Of a DNA stretch of 64,000 nt, positions 52,052 through 61,709 are shown in pieces (within the stretch, counting starts at the first letter, position 1; each line of letters opens with the position of its first letter). The notes beneath the pieces were generated by a model. The model had not been told where the DNA came from, made no database searches, and worked only from the letters and a program-made list of their open reading frames with translations. Source of the DNA: Acanthochlamys bracteata (taxonomy: Eukaryota; Streptophyta; Magnoliopsida; Pandanales; Velloziaceae). Where the stretch lies: the NCBI GenBank assembly GCA_019914995.1, contig CM034136.1, positions 5,967,270-6,031,269 of the forward strand, in the 5' to 3' direction. Made by a program: the position numbers and the translations under genes.

Positions 52052-52322
52052 ATGCTGAAAGATGTGTAAGACTTGTGTGCTCGGAAATCCATACCTGAGG
52101 TAGATGGTGTTTTAAGTCGAACATCAACACCTTCATTTATCCTAGATGAGCTTGGATATGAAACTTGTTCCATATCCACATCCGCAGCACAAATGCATAA
52201 TGGACTTCTGCTAAAGCACACAAGTTTTGTTACTATAAAACACTATTTTGGTGACGATGGTTGAAATACTGTTTCTCAGAGTTTCTGTATCAAAGATAGA
52301 AATACCAATAAAACAGACGTAG
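52052..52322 (+). promoter_or_regulatory. uORF cluster in the CIPK leader
   Basis: Four upstream ORFs lie between the leader-intron acceptor and the main ATG: 52052-52069 (5 residues), 52104-52115 (3), 52146-52214 (22) and 52257-52322 (21). The last ends 25 bases before the kinase ATG. They would be expected to reduce or condition translation of the main frame. Confidence 0.6.
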
Positions 52323-52347
52323 GAATAATTAAAAAGAAGCATTTTCA

Positions 52348-53709
52348 ATGTCGAAGATTGTATCTGAGAATAAAGGACCCATTTTGATGGATCGGTATGA
52401 ACTAGGAAGATTATTAGGGCAAGGAACCTTTGCTAAGGTCTACTATGCTAGAAATCTCAAAACGAGCCAGGTTGTTGCCATTAAGGTGATAAGCAAAGAG
52501 AAAGTGTTGAAGGTAGGACTCATTGAACAAATCAAGAGAGAGATCTCAGTAATGAGACTTGTGAGGCACCCACATATAGTGCAACTTTATGAAGTTATGG
52601 CTAGCAAATCGAAGATCTATTTTGTGATGGAATACATTAAAGGTGGTGAGCTATTCAACAAGGTCTCCAAGGGCAGGCAAGCAGAGGATGCTGCTCGAAA
52701 ATACTTCCAGCAACTGATAAGTGCTGTGGACTTTTGTCACAGTCGAGGTGTCTACCATCGTGATCTTAAACCTGAAAATCTTCTTCTAGATGAGAATGGA
52801 GATTTAAAAGTTTCAGATTTTGGCTTGAGTGTTTCTGCCCTGGCTGCTTCCAAGCATTTGGATGGTTTACTTCACACAACCTGTGGAACTCCAGCTTATG
52901 TTGCTCCTGAGGTAATTAATAGAATGGGGTACGATGGAGCCAAAGCTGACATTTGGTCATGTGGAGTTATTCTTTTTGTTCTCCTAGCTGGTTATCTACC
53001 GTTTCATGACCACAATCTAATGGAGATGTACAGGAAGATCGGGAAAGCAGAATTCAGATGTCCTGGCTGGTTCCCTTCAGAAGCACGCAGACTGTTGGTG
53101 AGAATCCTGGATCCAGATCCCAAAACTAGAATCACAATGGCTAGCATCATGGAAAATCCGTGGTTCAAGAAGGGGTTTGATCACAATTTATCAAAAAATG
53201 AGACATATAAACAAGAAATAAATCCCGTGGACGTTGATGCAGTTTTCAGTAACTCCAACGACAACATAGTGGAAGAAAACAAAGAGGTTGGCAAGCTGAC
53301 CAACTTGAATGCTTTCCACATAATCGCTCTTTCAGCAGGATTTGATCTTTCGGGATTGTTTGAGGATACTGACAAAAAGAGAGAAGCAAGGTTCACTTCA
53401 AAGCAGCCAGCTTCAACCATTATCTCAAAGCTAGAGGATATGGCTAGACGTCTCAAGTTAAAACTGAAAAAAAAAGATGGCGGTGTACTAAAAATGGAGG
53501 GATCAAAAGAAGGCAGAAAGGGAGTTCTAGCCATTGATGCAGAGATTTTCAAGGTAACGCCTTCATTTCATCTGGTGGAACTTAGAAAATCCAACGGCGA
53601 TACTTTGGAATATCAGAAGATGTATAACCAAGACATAAGACCGGCTCTGAAAGACATTGTTTGGGCTTGGCAAGGTGACCAATCACCGCTTCTGCAGCAG
53701 GATTCCTGA
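52348..53709 (+). CDS. CIPK: CBL-interacting protein kinase (CIPK/SnRK3), intronless
   Basis: A 453-residue Ser/Thr kinase with an uninterrupted coding region. Glycine loop GQGTFAKV (24-31), ATP Lys46, catalytic HRD at 137-139 in [16 protein letters not shown] 157-159, and APE 186-188 closing the activation loop. The regulatory part has the NAF motif at 321-323 ([19 protein letters not shown]), which binds calcineurin-B-like calcium sensors and releases autoinhibition. A C-terminal phosphatase-interaction-like region follows, ending near IVWAWQGD. CIPKs act at the plasma membrane or tonoplast in ion transport and stress signalling. Lack of introns places it in the intronless clade; the sequence resembles CIPK5/CIPK25-like members, but the exact orthologue is not fixed. 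ATG 52348 precedes a second ATG at codon 14. Confidence 0.95.
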   Translation: MSKIVSENKGPILMDRYELGRLLGQGTFAKVYYARNLKTSQVVAIKVISKEKVLKVGLIEQIKREISVMRLVRHPHIVQLYEVMASKSKIYFVMEYIKGGELFNKVSKGRQAEDAARKYFQQLISAVDFCHSRGVYHRDLKPENLLLDENGDLKVSDFGLSVSALAASKHLDGLLHTTCGTPAYVAPEVINRMGYDGAKADIWSCGVILFVLLAGYLPFHDHNLMEMYRKIGKAEFRCPGWFPSEARRLLVRILDPDPKTRITMASIMENPWFKKGFDHNLSKNETYKQEINPVDVDAVFSNSNDNIVEENKEVGKLTNLNAFHIIALSAGFDLSGLFEDTDKKREARFTSKQPASTIISKLEDMARRLKLKLKKKDGGVLKMEGSKEGRKGVLAIDAEIFKVTPSFHLVELRKSNGDTLEYQKMYNQDIRPALKDIVWAWQGDQSPLLQQDS

Positions 53710-54781
53710 GCTTGTATGTGTTGTTGTTCATTGTATAAGCCATGTATGTAGAGAGTACCAATACAGAGACTATGCCATATTGATAGTTAAATATTCAGTA
53801 TTGATAAGAAATGATCAACCGTTGCCGTGAGATATCCGTTCTTAAGTTTTGGTTTCTTTTTGTTACCGTTTAAATTCTTGACTGCTCTTTTAAGGGAGAT
53901 GAGGGACTCCCTTTTGTCTGAACCAAGCTTGTGTCAAGTAAATGGCCTTGAGAAACTCGATCAAATGAATTCATGTAGATGCTATCTCCTTCTTCTGGTA
54001 CTCGATCACTGCTGGTTAGACAAGTCATGCAACTAAACATTTACAAATCATTTGCCGTGACCACCATGACCGTGACGTTGCAACTTCTGCAACAAAACGC
54101 GAAGCTGGTAGATTACAGCAAACAAAAAGGAAAAAAAACAAAAGAAAAGAAGCCTCTCTCGTTCATCAATTGAATTTGCCGTATGAAATTCTAGGCTCTA
54201 GCTCGTTAAGTGCCTTTCTAATAAAACACCAACAAGGTAGAGTGCTCACTTACTGATTTCTTAAGTGCTTTCTAAAACGATCGATCCATGAGAAGCAAAG
54301 CACTTAAAAAATTTTGGCACTAACTTTCTTTACTTTCTGAAATGTTTTTGGCAATATACGGAGATTGAGTTTGTAGTTTATTGCAGGTAACTATTGACTT
54401 TTTTGATTGGTCGCTTAACATTGGAAGTGTAACGTGGACAGCTAAAAGTGATAACATAAAATTTAGATTTTCAAAAACTATTTTTGAATAAATAATGTCA
54501 GACGCCCCCAATTGAATTTAAGATTCTGTGAAAATGATGCATTTCCGGTTAAGGCCCAAAATATTCTAATAGAACCCATTTTTCCTGCTAACATTATTCG
54601 GCCTGTTTGGCTATTTCGGCCCCATATCTACTCCTGACGCCTGCTGTTCCTTCTATGTATATAACAACTGAACCCCGAAAACCCACTTCGAGATTCTCTC
54701 TGGAAGATTCTCGTTGAGTCAGTCCTCAAACTCTTGTTCGTCCAACTCATTAACTGCTCGATCGATCTCTCCGAGAGAGAG
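53710..54781. other. 3' UTR and promoter spacer between CIPK and LSF2
   Basis: About 1.1 kb with no coding exon. The CIPK 3' UTR probably covers the first 350 bases. The last 130 bases form the LSF2 core promoter and leader. Confidence 0.5.
54658..54664 (+). promoter_or_regulatory. Probable TATA box of LSF2
   Basis: TATATAA in CTATGTATATAACAAC, about 118 bases upstream of the ATG at 54782. Confidence 0.55.
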
Positions 54782-55783
54782 ATGGGAACAATTACGGCGA
54801 GCTTCTGCTGTCTATCGCCGTCGTTGATGACTGGTGAACTCCACCGCCGGAGATCGGCCGCAGTGATGAAGAAGGCATTGCTTCATTCCGCGAGCTATGA
54901 GAAGAAGGCGATCTACTGCAATAGCTCAAATTCTGATGATAATAGCAGTAGCTTGATAGGAAGCAAGGTTGATGATTACAATACTGTAATGAAGCGACTC
55001 ATGCGCAATCCTTATGAATACCACCATGATCTCGGTTTGTCACACGACACTGTTCTTCATCAATTTTGTTTGGTTAAATTTTGTTGAATGTAGTTGGATT
55101 TCCATTGTTCTGATTTCGATAGTTTGAGTTAAACCGGCCCTGCGAGCACGATCTATTCCAGTTTCAGAGAAAGAAAATTATCTTGGATTATTGATTGTTA
55201 TTATCTTGTATTTATTCGAATATTCATGACACTGTAGTGTTACTGGATACTTCGTTTTAACCAGCAAATATTACTTTGCTATTTATCTTCCACTGAGATT
55301 ATCACTTCTGAATTTCCGTTTTAGGCATGAATTACACTCTCATAAATGAGAACCTAATTGTGGGTTCGCAACCTCAAAAGCCTGAAGATATTGATCACCT
55401 GAAGGAAGTAGAGAATGTGGCTTACATAATCTGCTTGCAGCAGGACAAAGATATTGAATATTGGGGAACTGATTTCCAAGCTATTGTTGACAGATGTAAA
55501 CAACTTGGCATCTGCCATATGAGATGTCCTGTAAGTCTGTTATGTTAAATATTACTTTGGGTAAACCATTAGGACAATCTTGTCAACTTTTGTATGATAG
55601 ACATTACCCATGTGGTTGCTACAAGACGACACTTACTAGATTGTTTTTGTAAGGAGCTATTTAAGTGATGAAAATGATTCCTGCCTTGGAAGCAGTGGTC
55701 TGCATAGCTTTAGTATTTGCATACCAAAAATCAGATGCTAAAGTGTGGCACAACCATGAAGATTTTTTCTTTATTGTTGTAGT

Positions 55784-55828
<45 letters not shown>

Positions 55829-56758
55829 CTCCTTTGATTGTGAAATTGCACCAAGGTCATGGTAACTGTTGAAGAAGATCTTACTATCTCTTTTAGAGCA
55901 CCACATATGGAATCTTGCCATAAGAAGCTCTCTGTTTGAGGGAATAAGGACTTATGGCAGGAACCCAAGTTGGACATGCTTAAAAACATTGATATGGTTA
56001 TTGATTAAGATGCTTTTGTATGGTCAACCATTTTTTGGAGTAATTTGGAAGTTGTGGTATGTAACTATGTAAGCAATTAGTTCACTGTTGTTTCTTTAAG
56101 CAAATTTTGAAGAAAAAGAGAGTGACGTTATTTCCTTGCTTATTTTCTTGGTTAGGCAAGGGACTTTGATCCAGACTCGTTGAGAAATCAATTGCCCAAA
56201 GCAGTTTCATTACTAGACTGGGCTATATCTGATGGAAAGGGAAGAGTTTATCTTCACTGCACTGCTGGACTTGGGAGGGCCCCTGCTGTTGCCATTGCCT
56301 ATATGTTTTGGTTCTGTGGCATGGACGTAAGTCTTCATGGTGCATATGTTGTCATCAATTTCTTCGACTCTTCTTTTTTTGAGTGAGAGAACAGTTTCTT
56401 CTTCATCTATATGGGGCATGCATGTCATTGTACTGGAATTCAAGTGATGCTTCTCTCTAGCGCATTAAATAACTACGCAATTTACGCATGATTCTCGTTG
56501 ATATCTTTGAACATACATTTGTTTGCATCACCATGACACTTTTCAAATCAGCAGTTGAATGCAGCCTATGATACTCTTACATCAAAGAGGCTATGTGGAC
56601 CTAACAGGACAGCAATACGGGGTGCTACCTATGATCTTGCTAAGAATGATCCTTGGAAAGAACCATTTGAGACCCTTCCGGAGCACGCCTTCAGCGGCGT
56701 GGCTGATTGGGAGAGACAGTTAATTCAAGACCGAGTTCGTGGCCTTCGTGGAGTTTGA
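54782..56758 (+). CDS. LSF2: Phosphoglucan phosphatase LIKE SEX FOUR 2, chloroplastic
   Basis: Four exons: 54782-55034, 55325-55530, 56156-56326 and 56555-56758 (TGA), giving 277 residues. LSF2 removes C3-linked phosphate from starch glucan chains so that beta-amylases can degrade starch. Residues 1-65 or so form a Ser/Lys-rich transit peptide. The dual-specificity phosphatase domain has the general acid Asp156 (ARDFDPDSL) and the active-site loop HCTAGLGRAP with Cys188 and Arg194 (CX5R). It is followed by MFWFCGMDLNAAYDTLTSKR and the C-terminal GATYDLAKNDPWKEPFE, which is typical of SEX4/LSF proteins. No starch-binding CBM domain is present, as expected for LSF2 rather than SEX4. The exon 4 acceptor is a tandem CAGCAG, so an isoform with one extra Gln is possible. 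Intron 2 has a 37-base T run. Confidence 0.96.
55790..55826. repeat. Poly(T) run of 37 bases in LSF2 intron 2
   Basis: An uninterrupted T tract between TATTTAC and GCC. It may be a simple repeat or the A-tail of a retroposed sequence inserted in the opposite orientation. No body of such an element was recognised. Confidence 0.95.
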
Positions 56759-59700
56759 TTTATTACTCCTAGAACTAAATAATGGGAAATGCTGCTTTTG
56801 TCAATCAAGTATGTCTAACTTCTTTTTTTTTTTCTTGGTAATCTGTTATTTGCATGTCCATCATTCTTATCCTTGTGTTTTTTTGGTCATTGCTAGGAGT
56901 TCATTAAGAACATAGAAGAAGTATGCAAATCCCTCATCAAGGCAGAGTACACTATAAAACTAGCACATCAGATGATTAATAGTGACTAACTTGTTGGGTT
57001 TGCTTTTACAATATTATCGATTAAAGTAATTACAACTGGATGGGGCAGCAAAGGTCTGAATCTTTTGGGTTTATAAAGATTCTGATTGAGGCTGGAAGAG
57101 GGGTTATCTTTACTTTGCAGCTTTCAATATTATGGAAATTTCTGAAATCGAGGTTGTTTGACAGTCTGCTTATCTTATTGGCTCAGACAATATCCTTTTA
57201 ATGTTCGATCATTGCTGTTACTTATTGAATGTGAAAATTTTCTGTAGTGAAATGCGATAGGTGGAAACTTTGTACAAGACATGTGTACTTGCAGAAAAGG
57301 CATAATAGCAATCATTTTTATTTTGTCGCCTGGTTTATTGTTTCAGATCTGCCATAACTAGTATTCTATTTCCTTCTCTACTCTTAGACGCCCCTATTTC
57401 TGCATTTTTATGCCAGTGTGCACCTGCGTGCTTGGTTACTTTTGCTGCCATTTGTTTGACTGTATGAAAATGGTTGACGTTGGCCTGATCCACATTATTA
57501 TGTCTCCTTATAGTACTCTTACCTGGATGATTGCTTAAGCAGAGGTACTGAAGGTCTGATGATGATTTGGTGATGTTTATCCTAATTCATTGATGCACAC
57601 AGTTTTGCAGGATAAGAAGAACATTTTTGCCTGCATCCACATTCAGGTAGGAGATTCCTCTTGGGCTCTTTGATTTTCGTTAATATGAGCCATTCTACTG
57701 CTCCACCTGTGTCCTGATTTGGAGTTGTAGATCAAATGCTTACACAAGATGAGTTAGGTAATCAGTTTTTTCTTACCTTCTTGGTGGATGATTATGGTTC
57801 CAGAATCTTGCATCTTTTGCAATATGAGAATCCTTCAACTTTCATAACATCATATGTGAGGACAAATATGGCTCTTTAACAACGAAGGACCTGGTAAATT
57901 GGATACTACTTATTGCTTAGTTTGTAGTTGCATGAGGTGCCATCAAGTGAGTCCATGACAGGTTGTCTAGAATCATGGGTTTAGTGCAGCTAGTTCTTTT
58001 GCAGTAACTCTTTGGTCTAAGTCACTTATTTTGACATAACTAACAGGACAGCAATGTTGACAATGCTCCCTAGAACATAATTTGCCTCTTATCTTGATGC
58101 GGCCGGTTTTACCCAGATGCCATGTTTAATAGGCTGAATAATAGAGCGTCTTTCAAATTCATAAAATTGAACTTTACAAAATAAAATTTTATAAAAATAA
58201 AATTTGATAAAAAATAAAATTTGATAAAAACAGAATTTAAAATAATATTTGAAATAAGTGAAGTAAATTTTATAATTAAATTTTTGATAAAAATAAAATT
58301 AAAAATTGAATTCGAAATGATAATTGAAACACTTAAAATTCGAACTCAAAATTTTGAGGGAGAAACGATATATTTGAAACAAACTTATATCAGTACAGTT
58401 GAATAATTCCAGCCAAAGGATTGCAACGTATATCATTGACTTAATCAGTTAAAACTTGAAACCTTTGTTAATATAAAATGTCGAATATGTAAGTAAGAAA
58501 CTTATGATCTGATAGAAACAAATGTATGGTTCTCTACAAAAAGAAAAAAGAAAAACAAAAGAAACAGAAGAAAACAAGACGGAATGGCAAATATGTGGAG
58601 TATATTGTCTGCCTTGTTAATTAGCCGTAATCACGCATGTAGTTTATTACCGTCGCAGCAAGGGTTCGCTTGAAGTAGAATATTGGTCTCGTTTTAGTTT
58701 CTAAATTTGTTTGTTGTTTGCTGCGCACAATCAGTCAGCAGATGTACAAAGTAAGCTCTGCTAACTGTGGAAAGGAATTACATTTTTGACGTGTTGAATT
58801 GCTCGATGTCGACTTCGCTTGTCATTTCGTATAAGAAAGATTTAAAGGCTCAAGGCAGATCTGGGTCGGCATCAGGTAGAAAGGAGTTGCTTGGAGGTGA
58901 CCATAAACTACTACTGGTTCAGATTATCTACGTTGGATTAGGTTTATTTTAAATTGCAATATGCGCAAAATAAATGTATAATTAAAAGCATCAAATTCAT
59001 TCTTCAATGGTGGTGTTTTTGAAAGCGTTATTGTCAGACCCAAACCGAACCGTCCGAATCAACACAAAAATCACCGATTCAGTCGGTAAATTAGTTTGAA
59101 TTTGTAAAAAAATCGTCTATATAATTGATCCGTTTTGATCTGTTTGACTCACTTCAATTCGGTCGATCCACCCATCTGAATCAAATCGGATTGAATAAAA
59201 TTTAAAAAAATTAATTAAAAATTTTTAAATTGATGATATATTTAATATAAAAATATTTATTAATAATTTTATGTTGAAAAATAATATGTAGTTTAAATTT
59301 TGTATTTGGATGTAATAATACAAAAATATAATTAATAATGTCTTATTTATAAATATTAACTATTAGTAATTTTTAAAATTTTATATTGTAAAATATTCAG
59401 ATTCAAATATGTATAGCTAAGAAAGTTGGTTATATTTTTTTTTATGATTTATCTATTTTATAATTTTTTTTTAATCTCTTAATTTATTTAAATATTTTTT
59501 ATTATAAATTTTTGTTGTTATTATTATGGTGGTGGTAATGTCTTGGTAGCAATACTTTAATTTTTGCTGTAATGATTATTGTTGTTGTTGATAGTAATGC
59601 TCTAGTAAAAATAATCTAATTTTTTGCTGTGATTGCTGCTACTATTATTGTTGCTAGTGCTATAGTGACAGTAAATTTTTACTATGATTATTGTTATTAT

Positions 59701-60443
59701 TGGTTAAAAATAATTAATATTATCGATCCGACGTTCAATTGGTTGATCCGATAGGTTAATTCGAAAATCGTGATCTAGACAGTTTTTCGGTTCGAAGTCT
59801 GGTCCGGTTCTAACAACTATGTTTGAAAGTAAATTTTAATTTTTAGTTTTATTTTAATAAATATTATAAAAGTTTTTAAATTTTGAAAGAAAAATTTTAC
59901 ATTATAAATTTTTATTATTACATAATTTATTATTTTATAGAAGTAAGAAAATAGAATTTAAAATATATATAATATTTTTTATTTTACAATTTCTTAAAAA
60001 ATATTTTCAAACATTCCCAATATCAATTGGTATTTTGGATAGTGAAGAGGGTAGCAGTACCTTATGGCTACACCTATGTTTATTGTTTAGGGCATATTTC
60101 AGTTATTTTGGAATGTATATAAGTTTTTAAAAATTAAATTTTGTGAAAAATTAGTTAGAGAAGTAAGTTTAATTTTTAATATAATTGCATTTGAAAATTG
60201 TATGGAAGTTTTTTGTGTATGAACTGAGCTGGCCCATTGATCTTGAACTTTCTATTCCATGCAAAATTAATCATGTTATGTACATGTGTGTACAAAAGAA
60301 AGCAATCCCTATCAATCTCAGTAAAACAAATTTCAAAAACAAAACTAGAAACAACTAGTAAAACCCAAAAAAGGGCAAAAATTTATCCGGTCCAATTGAC
60401 ACTGAACCAGGTTACTAATTAACTCCTTTTTAATCCGGTTCAG
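56759..60443. other. Gene-poor spacer with repeat copy C
   Basis: Bases 56759-58130 are moderately complex sequence, unlike the AT-rich blocks, and may be an extended or spliced 3' UTR or a degraded gene; no exon chain could be assembled. Bases 58140-58330 are AT-rich. Copy C of the repeat family occupies 59026-59820, followed by another AT-rich block to about 60020. Confidence 0.5.
59026..59820 (+). mobile_element. Dispersed repeat copy C, non-autonomous Mutator-like element
   Basis: A 795-bp element with left end CGTTATTGTCAGACCCAAACC and right end GGTCCGGTTCTAACAACTAT. Flanks are TTTTGAAAG (59017-59025) and GTTTGAAAG (59821-59829), 9 bases with one mismatch. The interior order matches copies A and B (AT-rich first half, TTG/ATT repeats, then TCGATCCGACG and GGTTCGA near the right end). 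Confidence 0.75.
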
Positions 60444-61709
60444 CTAATCCGGACAAACACCAAGCTGTTCTTTCCAGAACTCGCCGGAAAACTTCTCCGC
60501 TTCCCCTTCTCCACTACTCTCTACCTCCACTACCACGAACTCCGCCGTCAACCGGTGAAGTTCCACCTTAGCTACTAAATTACCATAGTGCCCTTCTAAA
60601 AGTACACCACTGTTCTTCCTTTCTATTCTTCTCACCACCGATCCCTTCTCCTTCCCGATCTCCTCAACCCGGTTCAGAACAGTTTCAACACTTTCGTTCA
60701 ATACGAACCGCACCCGTTTCAGCGCCGATCCAAACAGACCGGATAGGTCGGCGCCGGAGGAGAACGAGATAATGTCGAAAGCGTTCAACTCTCTACCTTC
60801 TTCGGAAAATTTCTTCTGTTCTTCTTGTTCGTAGAAATGAAACCGTTTAAACATGGCTACCTCAGAATCTGTGAAACCTTTTCTGAACCATTGGTCTTCA
60901 ACGATTTCATCAATACTGATTCTGGTTTCTGGATTTGTGTCAAGAAGGCGTGAAATCAAGCGCTTGAGCTCCGGCGAGAACCATTTGGGGCACCGGAACT
61001 CGCCGTTGTAAATTTTCCGGTAGAGATTCATGACATTCACATCGTTGAATGGCAGATAACCTGCGGCGAACACGAAGAGAATAACTCCACAGGACCAAAT
61101 ATCGACCTTGTGCCCGCTGTATCCAGCTTTCGCGAGGATTTCGGGCGCAACGTATGCCGGCGTTCCGCAGAGTGTGTGCAGCATTCCGTCAGCATGTGAG
61201 CTTTCAGGTAATGCTCCGAGACCGAAATCAGAAACTTTTAGATTGCCATGGTCGTCTAGGAGCAAGTTTTCAGGCTTGAGATCCCTGTGGGAAACACCAC
61301 GGGCATGACAGTGTCCTACGGCGGAGATGAGTTGGCGGAAGTAGTGCCTTGCGACGTCTTCAGGCATGCGGCCGGATTGTGCAAGGCGAGAGAAGAGTTC
61401 ACCCCCTTTGAGGTACTCGACGGCGAGATACACCTTGGTCCTTGTGGCAAGAACTTCAAGTAGACGCAATATGTGTGGGTGACGGAGCCGGCGCATGATT
61501 GCAATCTCGCGCATGATTCCTGCTGCAAGAACTTGGCGTCCTCCAGAGGAGGAAGAGAACCGGCGCTTGGGTATTGCCTTGAGTGCCACGCTTTGGCCTG
61601 TGTGGATGTCCCGAGCATAATACACCTTTGCAAAGGCTCCGCAACCCAGCAGACGACCAACCTCATACCGGCCCAACAGAACCTTCTTAGGCTCGCTGCT
61701 TTCCGGCAT
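60444..61709 (-). CDS. CIPK: CBL-interacting protein kinase (CIPK11/14-like), intronless
   Basis: A 421-residue kinase on the minus strand with no introns. Glycine loop GCGAFAKV (22-29), ATP Lys44, catalytic HRD at 141-143 in [13 protein letters not shown] (Ser replaces the usual Tyr or Phe before HRD), DFGLGALPE, and APE after LHTLCGTPAYV. NAF is at 309-311 in LNAFDIISFSSGADLSGLF, the CBL-binding and autoinhibitory motif. Residues 51-64 contain a Ser/Gly-rich insertion between the ATP Lys and the alpha-C region. The GCGAFAKV loop and LPFNDVNVMNLYRKIY segment resemble CIPK11 and CIPK14. The coding region is GC-rich relative to its surroundings. It is not a close tandem copy of the CIPK at 52348; the two belong to different branches. 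Confidence 0.94.
   Translation of the reverse strand: MPESSEPKKVLLGRYEVGRLLGCGAFAKVYYARDIHTGQSVALKAIPKRRFSSSSGGRQVLAAGIMREIAIMRRLRHPHILRLLEVLATRTKVYLAVEYLKGGELFSRLAQSGRMPEDVARHYFRQLISAVGHCHARGVSHRDLKPENLLLDDHGNLKVSDFGLGALPESSHADGMLHTLCGTPAYVAPEILAKAGYSGHKVDIWSCGVILFVFAAGYLPFNDVNVMNLYRKIYNGEFRCPKWFSPELKRLISRLLDTNPETRISIDEIVEDQWFRKGFTDSEVAMFKRFHFYEQEEQKKFSEEGRELNAFDIISFSSGADLSGLFGSALKRVRFVLNESVETVLNRVEEIGKEKGSVVRRIERKNSGVLLEGHYGNLVAKVELHRLTAEFVVVEVESSGEGEAEKFSGEFWKEQLGVCPD

Noticed and set aside
54734..54781. In-frame 5' extension of LSF2
   Set aside because: It begins at a non-ATG codon, lies in the leader close to the TATA box, and the ATG at 54782 starts a proper transit peptide.
57515..57600. 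Repeated TGATGA/CTGA motifs suggesting a C/D box snoRNA
   Set aside because: The motifs are in the wrong order and spacing for a single snoRNA and no terminal stem is apparent.
61316..61666. 116-codon alternative frame inside the minus-strand CIPK
   Set aside because: A GC-rich shadow of the kinase coding region.
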